A stretch of 64,000 nucleotides of DNA from Sporosarcina sp. Marseille-Q4063 (GTDB lineage: Bacteria; Bacillota; Bacilli; Bacillales_A; Planococcaceae), in contig NZ_CP070502.1 of the NCBI RefSeq assembly GCF_018309085.1, positions 2,661,001 through 2,725,000 of the forward strand, read 5' to 3'. This document shows positions 25,593 through 33,862 of the stretch, one piece after another. Below the pieces are notes generated by a model. The model did no database searches. It was not told where the DNA came from and was given only the letters and a program-made list of their open reading frames with translations. The position numbers and the translations under genes were made by a program. The stretch's first letter is position 1. Each line of letters begins with the position of its first letter.

Positions 25593-25961
25593 TTGAAACG
25601 TTTAGAGATACTTACATCTCACACTAGCAGTACAGAATTTCTACGCGATGCAAAAAAGCTCATCTCTAGCGGAAAAAAAGATTTCATAAAGCGGACTTAC
25701 TATGACCCGGAAGGGAAAAGGGTTCGATGGATTGAAGCTTTGTTGGAAATCGGTCTAACTGAACCCGCTCAGGTGTGGGATCAAGTCTTGGATTTGACTA
25801 CATCCGATTATCACGAAGGTCCTTGCCTAGATACAGATCGTCCGCAGGACGGCAATGTAATATGGATTTTCAAGAAAGAAATAAACGACGTTCTAACTTA
25901 CGTTAAGTTAAAAATTGACCGTCGTGGATGTGTTTGTTTATCTTTTCACGAAGACTGGTAA
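25593..25961 (+). CDS. MqsR-family toxin (predicted mRNA interferase)
   Basis: 122 residues from TTG 25593. This start is chosen because a consensus promoter and GGAGATG lie just upstream and would exclude the longer open frame. The C-terminal 80 residues follow E. coli MqsR: a helix with IGL, then VLDLTTSDYHEG, IWIFKKEI, YVKLKID and a final LSFHEDW, matching MqsR's SDFYKSM, IW and VYLKI...IVSFKE. MqsR cleaves mRNA and is neutralised by MqsA. The downstream gene has an MqsA-like N-terminus, which supports the call. By-eye alignment only. Confidence 0.72.
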   Translation: MKRLEILTSHTSSTEFLRDAKKLISSGKKDFIKRTYYDPEGKRVRWIEALLEIGLTEPAQVWDQVLDLTTSDYHEGPCLDTDRPQDGNVIWIFKKEINDVLTYVKLKIDRRGCVCLSFHEDW

Positions 25962-26021
25962 GTTTCTAATACCTCACGAAATTTAAAATGGATCTAAGCA
26001 ATTTCAATGGAGGGGAATATT

Positions 26022-27029
26022 ATGACAATGTTAAAGTATTGTGACACTTGTCAACTTGAAGTAAACGTTTCTATAGTCGAACGGGCAGCAACCTATAAAT
26101 TTAAGAACGAGTCATTTGACATTATTGAAAAAGTTGTTGTATGTGAATGTGGCGAAGAATTATATGATGAAATATTAGACTCTGTAACGATGGAATCCCT
26201 TAAAAACATGTATGAATCTCGTATTGGATTATCATTGGAAAATATCAAAGCTATCCGCGCCAGATATGGTCTCTCAATGAATTTATTCGCAAAAATTCTG
26301 GGATGGAGCAAATCAACGATTGCGCGGTATGAAACAGGCAAATATATTCCTTCTATTTCGCACATGGCGACACTAAAACAACTTAACAATCACCCAGAAG
26401 ATATTAATGAATATTATAAAAGTAATCAACATTTATTTACTGGAAAAGAACAATTGAAAATCCAGGAAATATTAAAGGATTATGATGATGATAAAGTTGA
26501 GAAGGACTTAATTAATGCGGTTAACGTTAATTATAAAATAAATGATAGAACGATTGAATCAGGTTATAATAAGTTTGATATAAATAAAGTAATGAACATG
26601 ATTTTATTTTTTACACAAAAGGGTGTTACTAAAACTAAATTAATGAAATTACTATTTTACTCAGATTTCCTGAATTTTAAGCGCTCTTCACTTTCGATAA
26701 GTGGAATACCTTATGAAAAACTACCTTACGGCCCTGTACCTAAGGATCATGATTTATTGTTATCTAGCATAGAAAAAAACAATATTATAAAAATCAACTA
26801 CGACCAGGTAAATGAATATACTTACATCAATATAATTGCGGTTGAACCTTTCGACGAAACATTGTTTACAGAAACAGAATTAGATGCCATGAATTTTGTA
26901 AACGATAAGTTTTTATATCACGGTTCAGTTTCTATCAGCGATTTTTCTCACAAAGAAGAGGGCTGGATAAAAACAAATGACAGAGATATAATATCTTATG
27001 ATTACGCTAATAACCTTCAATTAAATTAA
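26022..27029 (+). CDS. MqsA-Panacea (SocA-like, DUF4065) antitoxin
   Basis: 335 residues from ATG 26022 after GGAGGGG. Residues 1-55 carry a YgiT/MqsA-like zinc site (CDTC and VCECG). Residues about 65-125 are an Xre-type helix-turn-helix (YGLSMNLFAKILGWSKSTIARYE). Residues about 180-335 form a Panacea domain, with KLMKLLFYSDF and GIPYEKLPYGPVP. Panacea antitoxins are known to neutralise many unrelated toxins. The gene follows the toxin by 60 bases and probably autoregulates the operon through the helix-turn-helix. Confidence 0.85.
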   Translation: MTMLKYCDTCQLEVNVSIVERAATYKFKNESFDIIEKVVVCECGEELYDEILDSVTMESLKNMYESRIGLSLENIKAIRARYGLSMNLFAKILGWSKSTIARYETGKYIPSISHMATLKQLNNHPEDINEYYKSNQHLFTGKEQLKIQEILKDYDDDKVEKDLINAVNVNYKINDRTIESGYNKFDINKVMNMILFFTQKGVTKTKLMKLLFYSDFLNFKRSSLSISGIPYEKLPYGPVPKDHDLLLSSIEKNNIIKINYDQVNEYTYINIIAVEPFDETLFTETELDAMNFVNDKFLYHGSVSISDFSHKEEGWIKTNDRDIISYDYANNLQLN

Positions 27030-27038
27030 CAAATAAAA

Positions 27039-27072
27039 AAGGCGATCGCTCAATTAAGAGTGGTCGCCTTTT
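27039..27072. terminator. Bidirectional terminator
   Basis: AAGGCGATCGCTC (27039-27051) pairs with GAGTGGTCGCCTT (27058-27070); A-run before and T-run after serve both the antitoxin gene and the small minus-strand gene. Confidence 0.8.
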
Positions 27073-27078
27073 CACATC

Positions 27079-27243
27079 TTATAGTTTTCCGTTATTTAAT
27101 CTACGCTGTCTTTCTTTAATCATAAGTGACGGCTTGCTGATAACACCATCAACAGTTGTGCCATATCGTCTTTGCTTTTCCTTGATTGTAATTGGTTCCG
27201 CATATCCGTCTTGCTTAACTCCTAGCATCTTTTGAGGTTTCAT
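27079..27243 (-). CDS. Small basic protein, hypothetical
   Basis: 54 residues from ATG 27243; an ATG at 27258 would add five. It contains a repeated motif, IKEKQRR and IKERQRR, 20 residues apart, and is strongly basic, as in DNA- or RNA-binding peptides. It ends at the shared terminator, which supports a real transcript. The ribosome site is weak. Function unknown. Confidence 0.4.
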   Translation of the reverse strand: MKPQKMLGVKQDGYAEPITIKEKQRRYGTTVDGVISKPSLMIKERQRRLNNGKL

Positions 27244-27333
27244 AACACTTCTTGACATAACGAACCAAATTGCGTGGTAAGAAATTGTGACTCATTTTCA
27301 CCTTATTTATTTATGAAGAGGGGGAATAGCAAA

Positions 27334-27696
27334 GTGTATTTACTTATATTCACCATAGTTTATTGTTTAATAACACAGATTGTGAATATAGACTATGGAC
27401 CTGCTATGGGTATTTATTTAATACTTATAGGTGTTGGCAAAGGTTTACTTAGCGAGGAATTTAAAGACGTCTTTAATCGCGACAAAACTAAGGACTTGTA
27501 CGAAAAAAATGGATTTAAAGACTCTTTAATGGAGCTGTTGTCTTTAATATTAATTTTTGTTAATTCTTATTTAATCGATTATGAACCTTTCTCTCTAATC
27601 GAATTTGCTTTTTTGTTTGTAGTTTTTGCACTTGTATATCGCTTTGTATTTTGGGGGATAACACGAATAATTAGAGAGAGAGTCAAATCTTATTAA
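27334..27696 (+). CDS. Small membrane protein, hypothetical
   Basis: 120 residues from GTG 27334, chosen for the preceding AGAGGGGGAA. Hydrophobic segments lie at about 1-15, 20-38, 65-80 and 88-107, with an acidic-basic loop between the second and third. No family recognised. It stands alone between the toxin-antitoxin unit and leader A copy 2. Confidence 0.55.
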   Translation: MYLLIFTIVYCLITQIVNIDYGPAMGIYLILIGVGKGLLSEEFKDVFNRDKTKDLYEKNGFKDSLMELLSLILIFVNSYLIDYEPFSLIEFAFLFVVFALVYRFVFWGITRIIRERVKSY

Positions 27697-28078
27697 ACTA
27701 ACATATGTTTATTAAGCCTTTAGTTTTTTCCGCTTTATAATTTCAAACTAATAAAAATAGCACCGCTAAATGTGGTGCAATTCCATATTTAAATTATGTG
27801 AAAACTATTGCTGGAAAATATATTAATTCCTTTGTTATTTGTGGTGTTGTTTCTTTTTTTACCAATCAACTGACGGGTTATTCTAGCTACTTAGGCATTT
27901 TTTATTTTAATAAAACTAAAGCCGTTTTAAATACTTATTTAACGACCTATGTATTGACTGCCTAGCATTAATAGGTCATTAGTAAACCAATATCCATGGT
28001 GTTTACAGACACGCTTTTCCAAAGTGTTGCGACTGCTACTTTGATTTGATAAACTTAATCTATATTCTATTTGTTTCT
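27697..28078. other. Intergenic stretch with a possible small or decayed ORF
   Basis: An open frame from 27741 to TAG 27965 reads coding-like residues (GKYINSFVICGVVSFF region), but only GTG 27798 (55 residues) could start it and it has no ribosome site. A GCACC/GGTGC hairpin lies at 27759-27778. Nothing else seen. Confidence 0.3.
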
Positions 28079-28301
28079 AAGTCATCATATTTTGATGAAA
28101 GTCGTTATACCTTTTCATTATACAAAAGGAGATACGACACAAATGTTGCAGCCTTTGAATTCTCGTTTCGGGAAAAGATAGGCAGATGTAATTGTACGTC
28201 ACAAAATTGCTTTCGAGCATGTTCATATGGGTATTTCCGCATTTTTGCGTGATATATATTAAAAGTCGATTGAATCCTTCGGGGTACAGTCGGCTTTTTT
28301 T
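28079..28301 (+). ncRNA. Structured leader element A, copy 2
   Basis: Same helix order as copy 1: CATCA/TGATG (28083-28097), GTCGT...CCTTTT / AAAAGG...ACGAC (28101-28138), GATGTA/TACGTC (28185-28200), CGCA/TGCG (28238-28249), and terminator AAAAGTCGA/TCGGCTTTT (28261-28298). Single-stranded blocks ACAAAATTGCT and GCGTGATATATATT are identical in both. Its SD-led open frame (ATG 28143, 12 residues) differs in reading from copy 1, so RNA structure rather than peptide is conserved. It precedes the gene at 28336. Confidence 0.7.
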
Positions 28302-28335
28302 GTTTTCAAAAATAAAAGGGAATGGAGTGATTTAA

Positions 28336-28584
28336 ATGGTTGGAAAACAATTAGAAAGTCTTATTTCCAATGTTAAAAAGGGAGGTACAAAGAAATCATT
28401 CATCTGTTATGTGGATGAAAAGAAAGAAAGGAAATTCCTTGTCTTTAAGTTTGACGGTATCTACCAACTGGATAGTAAAGGAGAAGTTAAAAAGCTAAAT
28501 ATGCTTACCGACATTCAAGATATTTTCTTGTCCATTGAAAACGGTGATGTGAAGGTTATTGGTAGCGGAAATATCGGAAAATAA
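28336..28584 (+). CDS. Hypothetical protein behind leader A
   Basis: 82 residues from ATG 28336 with GGAATGGAG upstream. It is soluble and basic at the N-terminus, with beta-strand pattern KFLVFKFDGIYQLDSKGEVK. No family recognised. It is followed at 15 bases by the next small gene, forming an operon controlled by the leader. Confidence 0.6.
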   Translation: MVGKQLESLISNVKKGGTKKSFICYVDEKKERKFLVFKFDGIYQLDSKGEVKKLNMLTDIQDIFLSIENGDVKVIGSGNIGK

Positions 28585-28599
28585 AGGAGGAATTAAATC

Positions 28600-28962
28600 A
28601 TGGTACTCGCAAAAACAGAAGAAGTTAAAAGCATGGATCATGCAATAAATTTGGGGAAAGAAATTGAACGAGTCGAGGCAGCTTTGAAAGCAATGAAAGC
28701 CGAATTGAAAGCATTCGTTGATGTAAATGGTCCGGTTGATACTGGTGACGTGATTTGGGATTATAGCATATCTGCATCATGGTGTTTCAACGAAGAAGGA
28801 CTGAAAGAATTAGCACAGAACATGGTTCTTGAAGGCGTCAATCCATGGAAGGTGTTAAATATTACAGCCTCTAACCTAAAGAAATTGGGTTGGGATGATG
28901 CGATTGTTGCAAAAATGGGCGAAAAAAAAGAGACAAGAAGATTCTCGTCTCGTAAAAAGTAA
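28600..28962 (+). CDS. Hypothetical coiled-coil protein
   Basis: 120 residues from ATG 28600 after AAAGGAGG. Residues 10-45 form a coiled coil (GKEIERVEAALKAMKAELK). A globular part with WDYSISASWCF and LKKLGWDDAIVAKMG follows, and the tail is basic. It resembles small phage or plasmid proteins that accompany recombination genes, but I cannot name a family. Confidence 0.6.
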   Translation: MVLAKTEEVKSMDHAINLGKEIERVEAALKAMKAELKAFVDVNGPVDTGDVIWDYSISASWCFNEEGLKELAQNMVLEGVNPWKVLNITASNLKKLGWDDAIVAKMGEKKETRRFSSRKK

Positions 28963-29003
28963 TTCTTTAAAACAATGTAGATACATCATAACACAAAAAT
29001 AAA

Positions 29004-29074
29004 CCTTCCATCAAGGCTGAAGTCGATGGCACCATAAAGTTAGTGCCATGTGGCACTGCTTTTCGTGGAAAGGA
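29004..29074 (+). promoter_or_regulatory. Leader element B, copy 1
   Basis: CCTTCCA (29004-29010) pairs with TGGAAAGG (29066-29073), burying the Shine-Dalgarno of the gene at 29082. Inside, ATGGCAC (29026-29032) can pair with GTGCCAT (29043-29049), or TAGTGCC (29041-29047) with GGCACTG (29052-29058); the two exclude each other. Copy 2 before radC keeps all of these pairings. Confidence 0.65.
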
Positions 29075-29081
29075 TTTTTGG

Positions 29082-29534
29082 ATGAAAAAACACATCAAAA
29101 ATATTATCAACTTGTTCAATCATAGGAAAATAGAAAAAGAAGATTATATTGAAAGCATTTCTTTAAGTTCATCTGATTTCGAGGAGAAGTATCGTAATGA
29201 ATGCTCAAAACATGCTGTAACGATAGAAAAGCTAAATGGATTAACAGTTGTTTCTAGTGCGAAGGAAAAGATTATAGAGTCTTATGAGATAGCACTAGAT
29301 CCGGAACGGGTAGAAAAAACGAAAATTAACTTTGAAGTTGATATTGATGATAAATCAAACAGATGGAGTGTTATTACTGGGTACTGCCAGCTCGGAGGAT
29401 GTAATCAGGAAGAGTTAATCTTTAATAGTGAGTTTGAAGCAAGACGTAAAGCAATCGAGCTTACGTTAAATGGAAATAAACCTAAATCGACTACTTCGTG
29501 TCCAAGTTGTTTTTCAGAGTACATGAACAGTTAA
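29082..29534 (+). CDS. Hypothetical protein behind leader B
   Basis: 150 residues from ATG 29082, with AAAGGA in the leader stem upstream. The middle part has the strand pattern RWSVITGYCQLGGCNQEELIF, and the C-terminus carries CPSC. Cysteines might bind metal. No family recognised. It shares its leader type with radC, which follows about 100 bases later. Confidence 0.55.
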   Translation: MKKHIKNIINLFNHRKIEKEDYIESISLSSSDFEEKYRNECSKHAVTIEKLNGLTVVSSAKEKIIESYEIALDPERVEKTKINFEVDIDDKSNRWSVITGYCQLGGCNQEELIFNSEFEARRKAIELTLNGNKPKSTTSCPSCFSEYMNS

Positions 29535-29558
29535 GCTATAAAGCTCAATTAAAATAAG

Positions 29559-29630
29559 CCTTCCACCAGGCAAGGAATGAGTGGCACATGAACGCTAGTG
29601 CCATTCCGGTACTAGCTTTGTGTGGAGAGG
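29559..29630 (+). promoter_or_regulatory. Leader element B, copy 2 (upstream of radC)
   Basis: CCTTCCAC (29559-29566) pairs with GTGGAGAGG (29622-29630, one bulge), hiding the radC Shine-Dalgarno. TGGCAC (29582-29587) pairs with GTGCCA (29598-29603), extended by GGAA/TTCC; alternatively TAGTGCC (29596-29602) pairs with GGTACTA (29608-29614). Base changes relative to copy 1 preserve both alternatives. Confidence 0.65.
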
Positions 29631-29638
29631 ACAATAAA

Positions 29639-30301
29639 ATGACAACTAAAAAATATATTAATTCTGCACGTGAAGCAGTCGCATCGTACAATGCAATCGG
29701 TTCAGAAAGCGTTATAGAGTTACAGGACATTCTTGCTGTCTTAATTGGGCCATCTTCAACACCTGAATTTACAGGCCGTTTAGCAGGTCGCGGGATTCGA
29801 GCACTAGTTGAAATGACTGTTTCTGAATTAGAAGGGGAAGGCATGACTCATAATGAAGCTTTGAAAGTGCATTCGGGAATGCTCCTTGCTAAAAAAGCGC
29901 GGAGTGCTGGAAAGAATGAAAAGCGTTATACAATCAGATCACCAGAAGATGCAGCATCATATCTAATGGCGGAAATGACATCGCTAACACAGGAACATTT
30001 CGTTGTTTTGTACCTAAATGTAAAAAATGAAGTTCTTCATAAAAGAACGGTTTTTATTGGCTCGTTAAATTCCTCGATAGTACATCCGAGGGAGGTGTAC
30101 AAGGAAGCGGTGAAACATAGTGCGGCATCCGTAATTTGTGCTCATAACCATCCCAGTGGCACAGTTGATCCTTCACATGAGGACATAGAAGTTACGAAGA
30201 GACTGGCTGAAGCCGGTAGTGTGATGGGGGTGGAGCTTTTGGATCATATTATTATTGGAGATTACCAGTTTATATCTCTTAAAGAAAAGGGCTATATGTA
30301 A
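29639..30301 (+). CDS. radC: RadC-family JAB-domain protein
   Basis: 220 residues from ATG 29639, which follows GGAGAGG; ATG 29588 lies inside the leader. The C-terminal MPN/JAB domain has HNHPSGTVDPSHED, the H-x-H...D metal site, and EVYKEAVKHSAASV before it. The N-terminal helical UvrC-like region is present. RadC proteins are common on plasmids and phages next to recombination genes; their biochemical role is unsettled. A terminator follows. Confidence 0.92.
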   Translation: MTTKKYINSAREAVASYNAIGSESVIELQDILAVLIGPSSTPEFTGRLAGRGIRALVEMTVSELEGEGMTHNEALKVHSGMLLAKKARSAGKNEKRYTIRSPEDAASYLMAEMTSLTQEHFVVLYLNVKNEVLHKRTVFIGSLNSSIVHPREVYKEAVKHSAASVICAHNHPSGTVDPSHEDIEVTKRLAEAGSVMGVELLDHIIIGDYQFISLKEKGYM

Positions 30302-30313
30302 AGAAATCTAATG

Positions 30314-30345
30314 AAGAGCGTATGAATTGATACGCTCTTTTTTTT
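30314..30345 (+). terminator. Terminator after radC
   Basis: AAGAGCGTAT (30314-30323) pairs with ATACGCTCTT (30330-30339), then eight T. Confidence 0.85.
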
Positions 30346-30420
30346 ATTTGTCGGAAAATTAAAAGGATATTTAGTCATCGAGTCGAATCTTATTAGCAGG
30401 AGGGGAAGGGAGAATATATA

Positions 30421-30690
30421 TTGAATTGTCTAAAATGTGGAACGTCATTTAGCGAAGATGAAGTATTCGTGATTAAAGAGGATGAAGTTGAACCAATCTG
30501 TGACAGCTGTGATTTATCAGGCGACATATATTTAATTACATATAACAGAGATGAATTTGCAGTTCAAGCACAAAATCGAGGAGAAGCCTTGAAGAAATGG
30601 GAAACTTATGTACGATGGATGGAACTTGCTACGCCTGACGAAGAGCCGCTCGTGAAAAAAGTTAAGTACTTTTTGCCGTCCGATTACTAA
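30421..30690 (+). CDS. Small zinc-ribbon protein, hypothetical
   Basis: 89 residues from TTG 30421, preceded by GGAGGGGAAGGGAG. The N-terminus holds CLKCG and CDSC about 25 residues apart, a likely zinc site. A DUF-like alpha/beta part follows with NRGEALKKWETYVRWME. Function unknown. A terminator at 30715-30752 closes it. Confidence 0.55.
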   Translation: MNCLKCGTSFSEDEVFVIKEDEVEPICDSCDLSGDIYLITYNRDEFAVQAQNRGEALKKWETYVRWMELATPDEEPLVKKVKYFLPSDY

Positions 30691-30997
30691 AACCCACTCC
30701 GAATAAATCAAAAGGCGACACTCGTGAGAATTCTCATTAAATGTCGCATTTTTTGTTTATTAAGGGCTTTATTATTACTGATGCATACCACGGTCAACAC
30801 AAGGATCGCATAGCCCTTCCCCTGCTATCGTAATTCCGCAGTGCCTGCATTTTTAAAAAAACAAAAGACTATGCAAACTTACAACCGTTAGTAAAGATAA
30901 TACAGGATTTGTTATGGGTAATGTAAGTATTAAACAAAACGCCTTTCATTTCATGATAAACTATACATATGTAGATACATAAAGTATAAGGAGAATC
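30691..30997. other. Intergenic stretch before the restriction operon
   Basis: Holds a terminator (GCGACA/TGTCGC at 30715-30747, T-run to 30752) with a GAGAATTCTC palindrome in its loop. On the minus strand a 25-residue zinc-knuckle-like fragment (CRHCG...CDPC, about 30780-30852) lacks a start. The remainder should contain the hsdR promoter. Confidence 0.45.
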
Positions 30998-33751
30998 ATG
31001 CAAATGGGCTATCAATCTGAAGCACAACTTGAAAAAAATATGATTAGTCAACTAGTTCGTCAAGGCTATGAACAAGTGCAACTTCCTGATTATGAAGCAT
31101 TGCTACTAAACTTTCGTTCACAAGTAAACCGGTTTAATCAAAAGAAGCTTGAAGGTAAGCCGCTAACAGATATAGAATTTACAAGATTATTGAATTTAGT
31201 TGATGGGAAAAGTATTTTTGATTCAGCTAAAATCTTACGTGATAAACAAATTATTGAGCGAGAAGACGGTACTGAGCTTTACATAGAATTATTTAATACC
31301 CGCGAATGGTGCAAAAACCTATTCCAGGTGACAACACAAACGACTGTAATTGGAACGTACACGAATCGTTATGACGTTACTGTTTTGATTAATGGTCTTC
31401 CTGTTGTTCAAGTTGAATTGAAAAGAAGAGGACTGGATTTTAAAGAGGCATTCAATCAAATTCAGCGTTATCGCAAACATTCATATAAGGGATTGTATCG
31501 TTTCCTTCAAATTTTCGTAGTTACGAATGGTGTGGATACGAAGTACTTCTCTAATTCGGATGGAGATATTTTATTTGGCTACACATTCTTTTGGTCAGAT
31601 GAAGAAAACAACATCATTACGAATCTTAATGAATTTACGGCTTCATTTCTTGAAAAATGTCATATCGCAAAGATGATTGCCCGGTATATGGTATTAAATG
31701 ATACGGAAAAACTTTTGATGGTCATGCGCCCTTACCAGGTTTACGCTACCGAGGCTTTGGTGAAACGTGCGTTTGAAACGAAGAATAGTGGCTATATCTG
31801 GCATACAACAGGTTCTGGGAAAACACTTACTTCCTTTAAGGCGAGTCAAATTCTTGCGAATGAGCCAAACATTAAGAAAGTCTTTTTCTTAGTGGATCGG
31901 AAGGATTTGGACAGTCAAACAATCGCTGAATTTAATAAGTTTGAAAAAGGATCCGTGGATAGAACAGAGAAAACGGACCTACTCGTCAAACAAGTTGAAG
32001 ACGTTATGAAACCGTTTATTGTGACAACCATTCAAAAAATGGCCAATGCGGTTAAAAACCCTCGTTTCGCTGAGATTATGGACCTTTACAAAGATGAACG
32101 GGTTATCTTTATTATTGATGAATGTCATCGAAGTCAATTCGGGGAGATGCACACGAATATTTCTAGACACTTTAAAAATGCCCAATACTTCGGATTTACC
32201 GGTACACCCCGTTTCGAAGTGAATAAAAGCCAAGATGGTCGAACGACTGCCGATATTTTTGAAAAATGCCTTCATACGTATTTAATTAAAGAAGCTATTC
32301 GGGATGGAAACGTGCTTGGTTTTTCTGTCGAACATCATGAATTAATCAAATCTAAGGTTGATGAAGCAGATGAAACACGAGTTGAAGCAATTAACACGGA
32401 AGAAGTCTATATGCACGATGACCGAATGCAGATAGTTGTTCAAAACATTCTTGGGAACCATGAACGAAAATCACGTAGCAAGGGCTATACAGCAATCTTT
32501 ACTGTGCAATCTATTCCCATGCTCATTAAGTATTATGAGATGTTTAAACAAGCTGAACACCCTTTTAAGATAGCTGGTATTTTTTCTTACGGTGCCAATG
32601 AAGATAGTGAAGGGAAGGACGAACATTCCAGAGATAGTCTTGAGCGAATAATCGCAGATTACAATGGAATTTACGATACGAATTTCTCGACAGACACCTA
32701 TTCTAGTTATTTTTCAGACGTTTCTAAACGAGTCAAAACAGCACAAATCGATATCTTGCTCGTCGTCAATATGTTTTTAACAGGTTTTGATAGTCGAACA
32801 CTAAACACTTTATATGTAGATAAAAATCTGAAACACCATGATTTGTTGCAAGCGTTTAGTCGTACTAATCGTGTAGAGAAATCAACAAAGCCATACGGAA
32901 ACGTTGTTTGTTATCGGAACTTAAAGCAGAATACGGACGAATCACTCAAATTGTTTTCGCAAACGGATTCTGTTGACGAGATTCTAATGAAAAGTTATGT
33001 CGAATACTTGGCCATGTTCTTAGATTCTCTGAAAAAAGTACGTGAAATTGCAGCTACACCAGAAGCAGTTGATGAACTTGAACGTGAAGAGGATCAAAAG
33101 GCTTTTGTGGATGCTTTTAAAAATATGACAAAGCTTTTAGTTAGACTAAAAACATTCACGGAATTTGAATTTGATCCTGATACATTGCAAATTGAAAGCC
33201 AAACGTATGAAGACTACAAAAGTAAGTATCTAAAAATTGCTGAAAATGTAAAAAATGATATTGAAAAGGTTTCGATTTTACAGGATATCGATTTCGAATT
33301 GGAACTCATGCATACAGACCGAATCAATGTAAGTTACATTATGAATCTAATCCGTGACCTGGATTTTGACAATAAAGAAGAGCTTGAGAAAAAAATCCGT
33401 GTCATTGAGGAAGAAGTGGACCGGGCTGATAACCCTGAATTACGCCTGAAAGTCGATTTAATAAAAGGCTTCTTAAAACGTGTGGTACCTGAATTATCGA
33501 ATTCAGATTCTGTAGATGATGCATATAACCATTATGAAGAAAAAATTCGCGAAGAAGAAATTGCAGGTTTTGCAAAAGAAATTGGTATTCCAGAAAAAGA
33601 TTTAAAAAAGCACCTAGAAGAATACGAATATAGCAACATTGTTCAACAAACTAAAATTAGTGATTCTCTTAAGGTAGGTTTGTTAAAAAAGAGGAAACTG
33701 GCCAAACAAATTGTGCATTTTATCATTGAACATACAAAACGATTTACATGA
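30998..33751 (+). CDS. hsdR: Type I restriction enzyme, R (translocase-nuclease) subunit
   Basis: 917 residues from ATG 30998 after AAGGAG. The N-terminal nuclease has VVQVELKRRG, the ExK motif. A SF2 helicase follows with Walker A TTGSGKT near residue 271 and DECH near 374, then FGFTGTPR and the later RTNRVEKS helicase motif. With HsdM and HsdS it cuts DNA lacking the host methyl mark. Length and motif order are normal. It has its own terminator (33751-33774), so the modification genes can be expressed separately. Confidence 0.96.
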   Translation: MQMGYQSEAQLEKNMISQLVRQGYEQVQLPDYEALLLNFRSQVNRFNQKKLEGKPLTDIEFTRLLNLVDGKSIFDSAKILRDKQIIEREDGTELYIELFNTREWCKNLFQVTTQTTVIGTYTNRYDVTVLINGLPVVQVELKRRGLDFKEAFNQIQRYRKHSYKGLYRFLQIFVVTNGVDTKYFSNSDGDILFGYTFFWSDEENNIITNLNEFTASFLEKCHIAKMIARYMVLNDTEKLLMVMRPYQVYATEALVKRAFETKNSGYIWHTTGSGKTLTSFKASQILANEPNIKKVFFLVDRKDLDSQTIAEFNKFEKGSVDRTEKTDLLVKQVEDVMKPFIVTTIQKMANAVKNPRFAEIMDLYKDERVIFIIDECHRSQFGEMHTNISRHFKNAQYFGFTGTPRFEVNKSQDGRTTADIFEKCLHTYLIKEAIRDGNVLGFSVEHHELIKSKVDEADETRVEAINTEEVYMHDDRMQIVVQNILGNHERKSRSKGYTAIFTVQSIPMLIKYYEMFKQAEHPFKIAGIFSYGANEDSEGKDEHSRDSLERIIADYNGIYDTNFSTDTYSSYFSDVSKRVKTAQIDILLVVNMFLTGFDSRTLNTLYVDKNLKHHDLLQAFSRTNRVEKSTKPYGNVVCYRNLKQNTDESLKLFSQTDSVDEILMKSYVEYLAMFLDSLKKVREIAATPEAVDELEREEDQKAFVDAFKNMTKLLVRLKTFTEFEFDPDTLQIESQTYEDYKSKYLKIAENVKNDIEKVSILQDIDFELELMHTDRINVSYIMNLIRDLDFDNKEELEKKIRVIEEEVDRADNPELRLKVDLIKGFLKRVVPELSNSDSVDDAYNHYEEKIREEEIAGFAKEIGIPEKDLKKHLEEYEYSNIVQQTKISDSLKVGLLKKRKLAKQIVHFIIEHTKRFT

Positions 33752-33774
33752 GGGAGCGTAAAGCTCTCTTTTTT
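33751..33774 (+). terminator. Terminator after hsdR
   Basis: AGGGAGC (33751-33757) pairs with GCTCTCT (33763-33769), then six T. It overlaps the hsdR stop. Confidence 0.75.
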
Positions 33775-33777
33775 GGT

Positions 33778-33827
33778 TATTTTATAAAATTACATAAATA
33801 ACTATTGCTATTTTATAAAATTACATA
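33778..33827. repeat. Two 19-bp direct repeats upstream of the modification genes
   Basis: TATTTTATAAAATTACATA occurs identically at 33778-33796 and 33809-33827, 31 bases apart (about three helical turns). Each contains the palindrome ATTTTATAAAAT. The position just before the S/M genes suggests operators for a regulator of methylase expression. Confidence 0.75.
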
Positions 33828-33862
33828 TATGATATGAGTGTTAGTCGAAATAAAGGGGGCAG

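Noticed and set aside
27741..27965. 75 open codons with coding-like residues
   Set aside because: Only a GTG at 27798 without a ribosome site could start it; kept as a note under the intergenic region.
30780..30852. Minus-strand zinc-knuckle-like fragment (CRHCG and CDPC)
   Set aside because: An in-frame stop lies directly before the first Cys and there is no start codon, so it is a fragment or chance.
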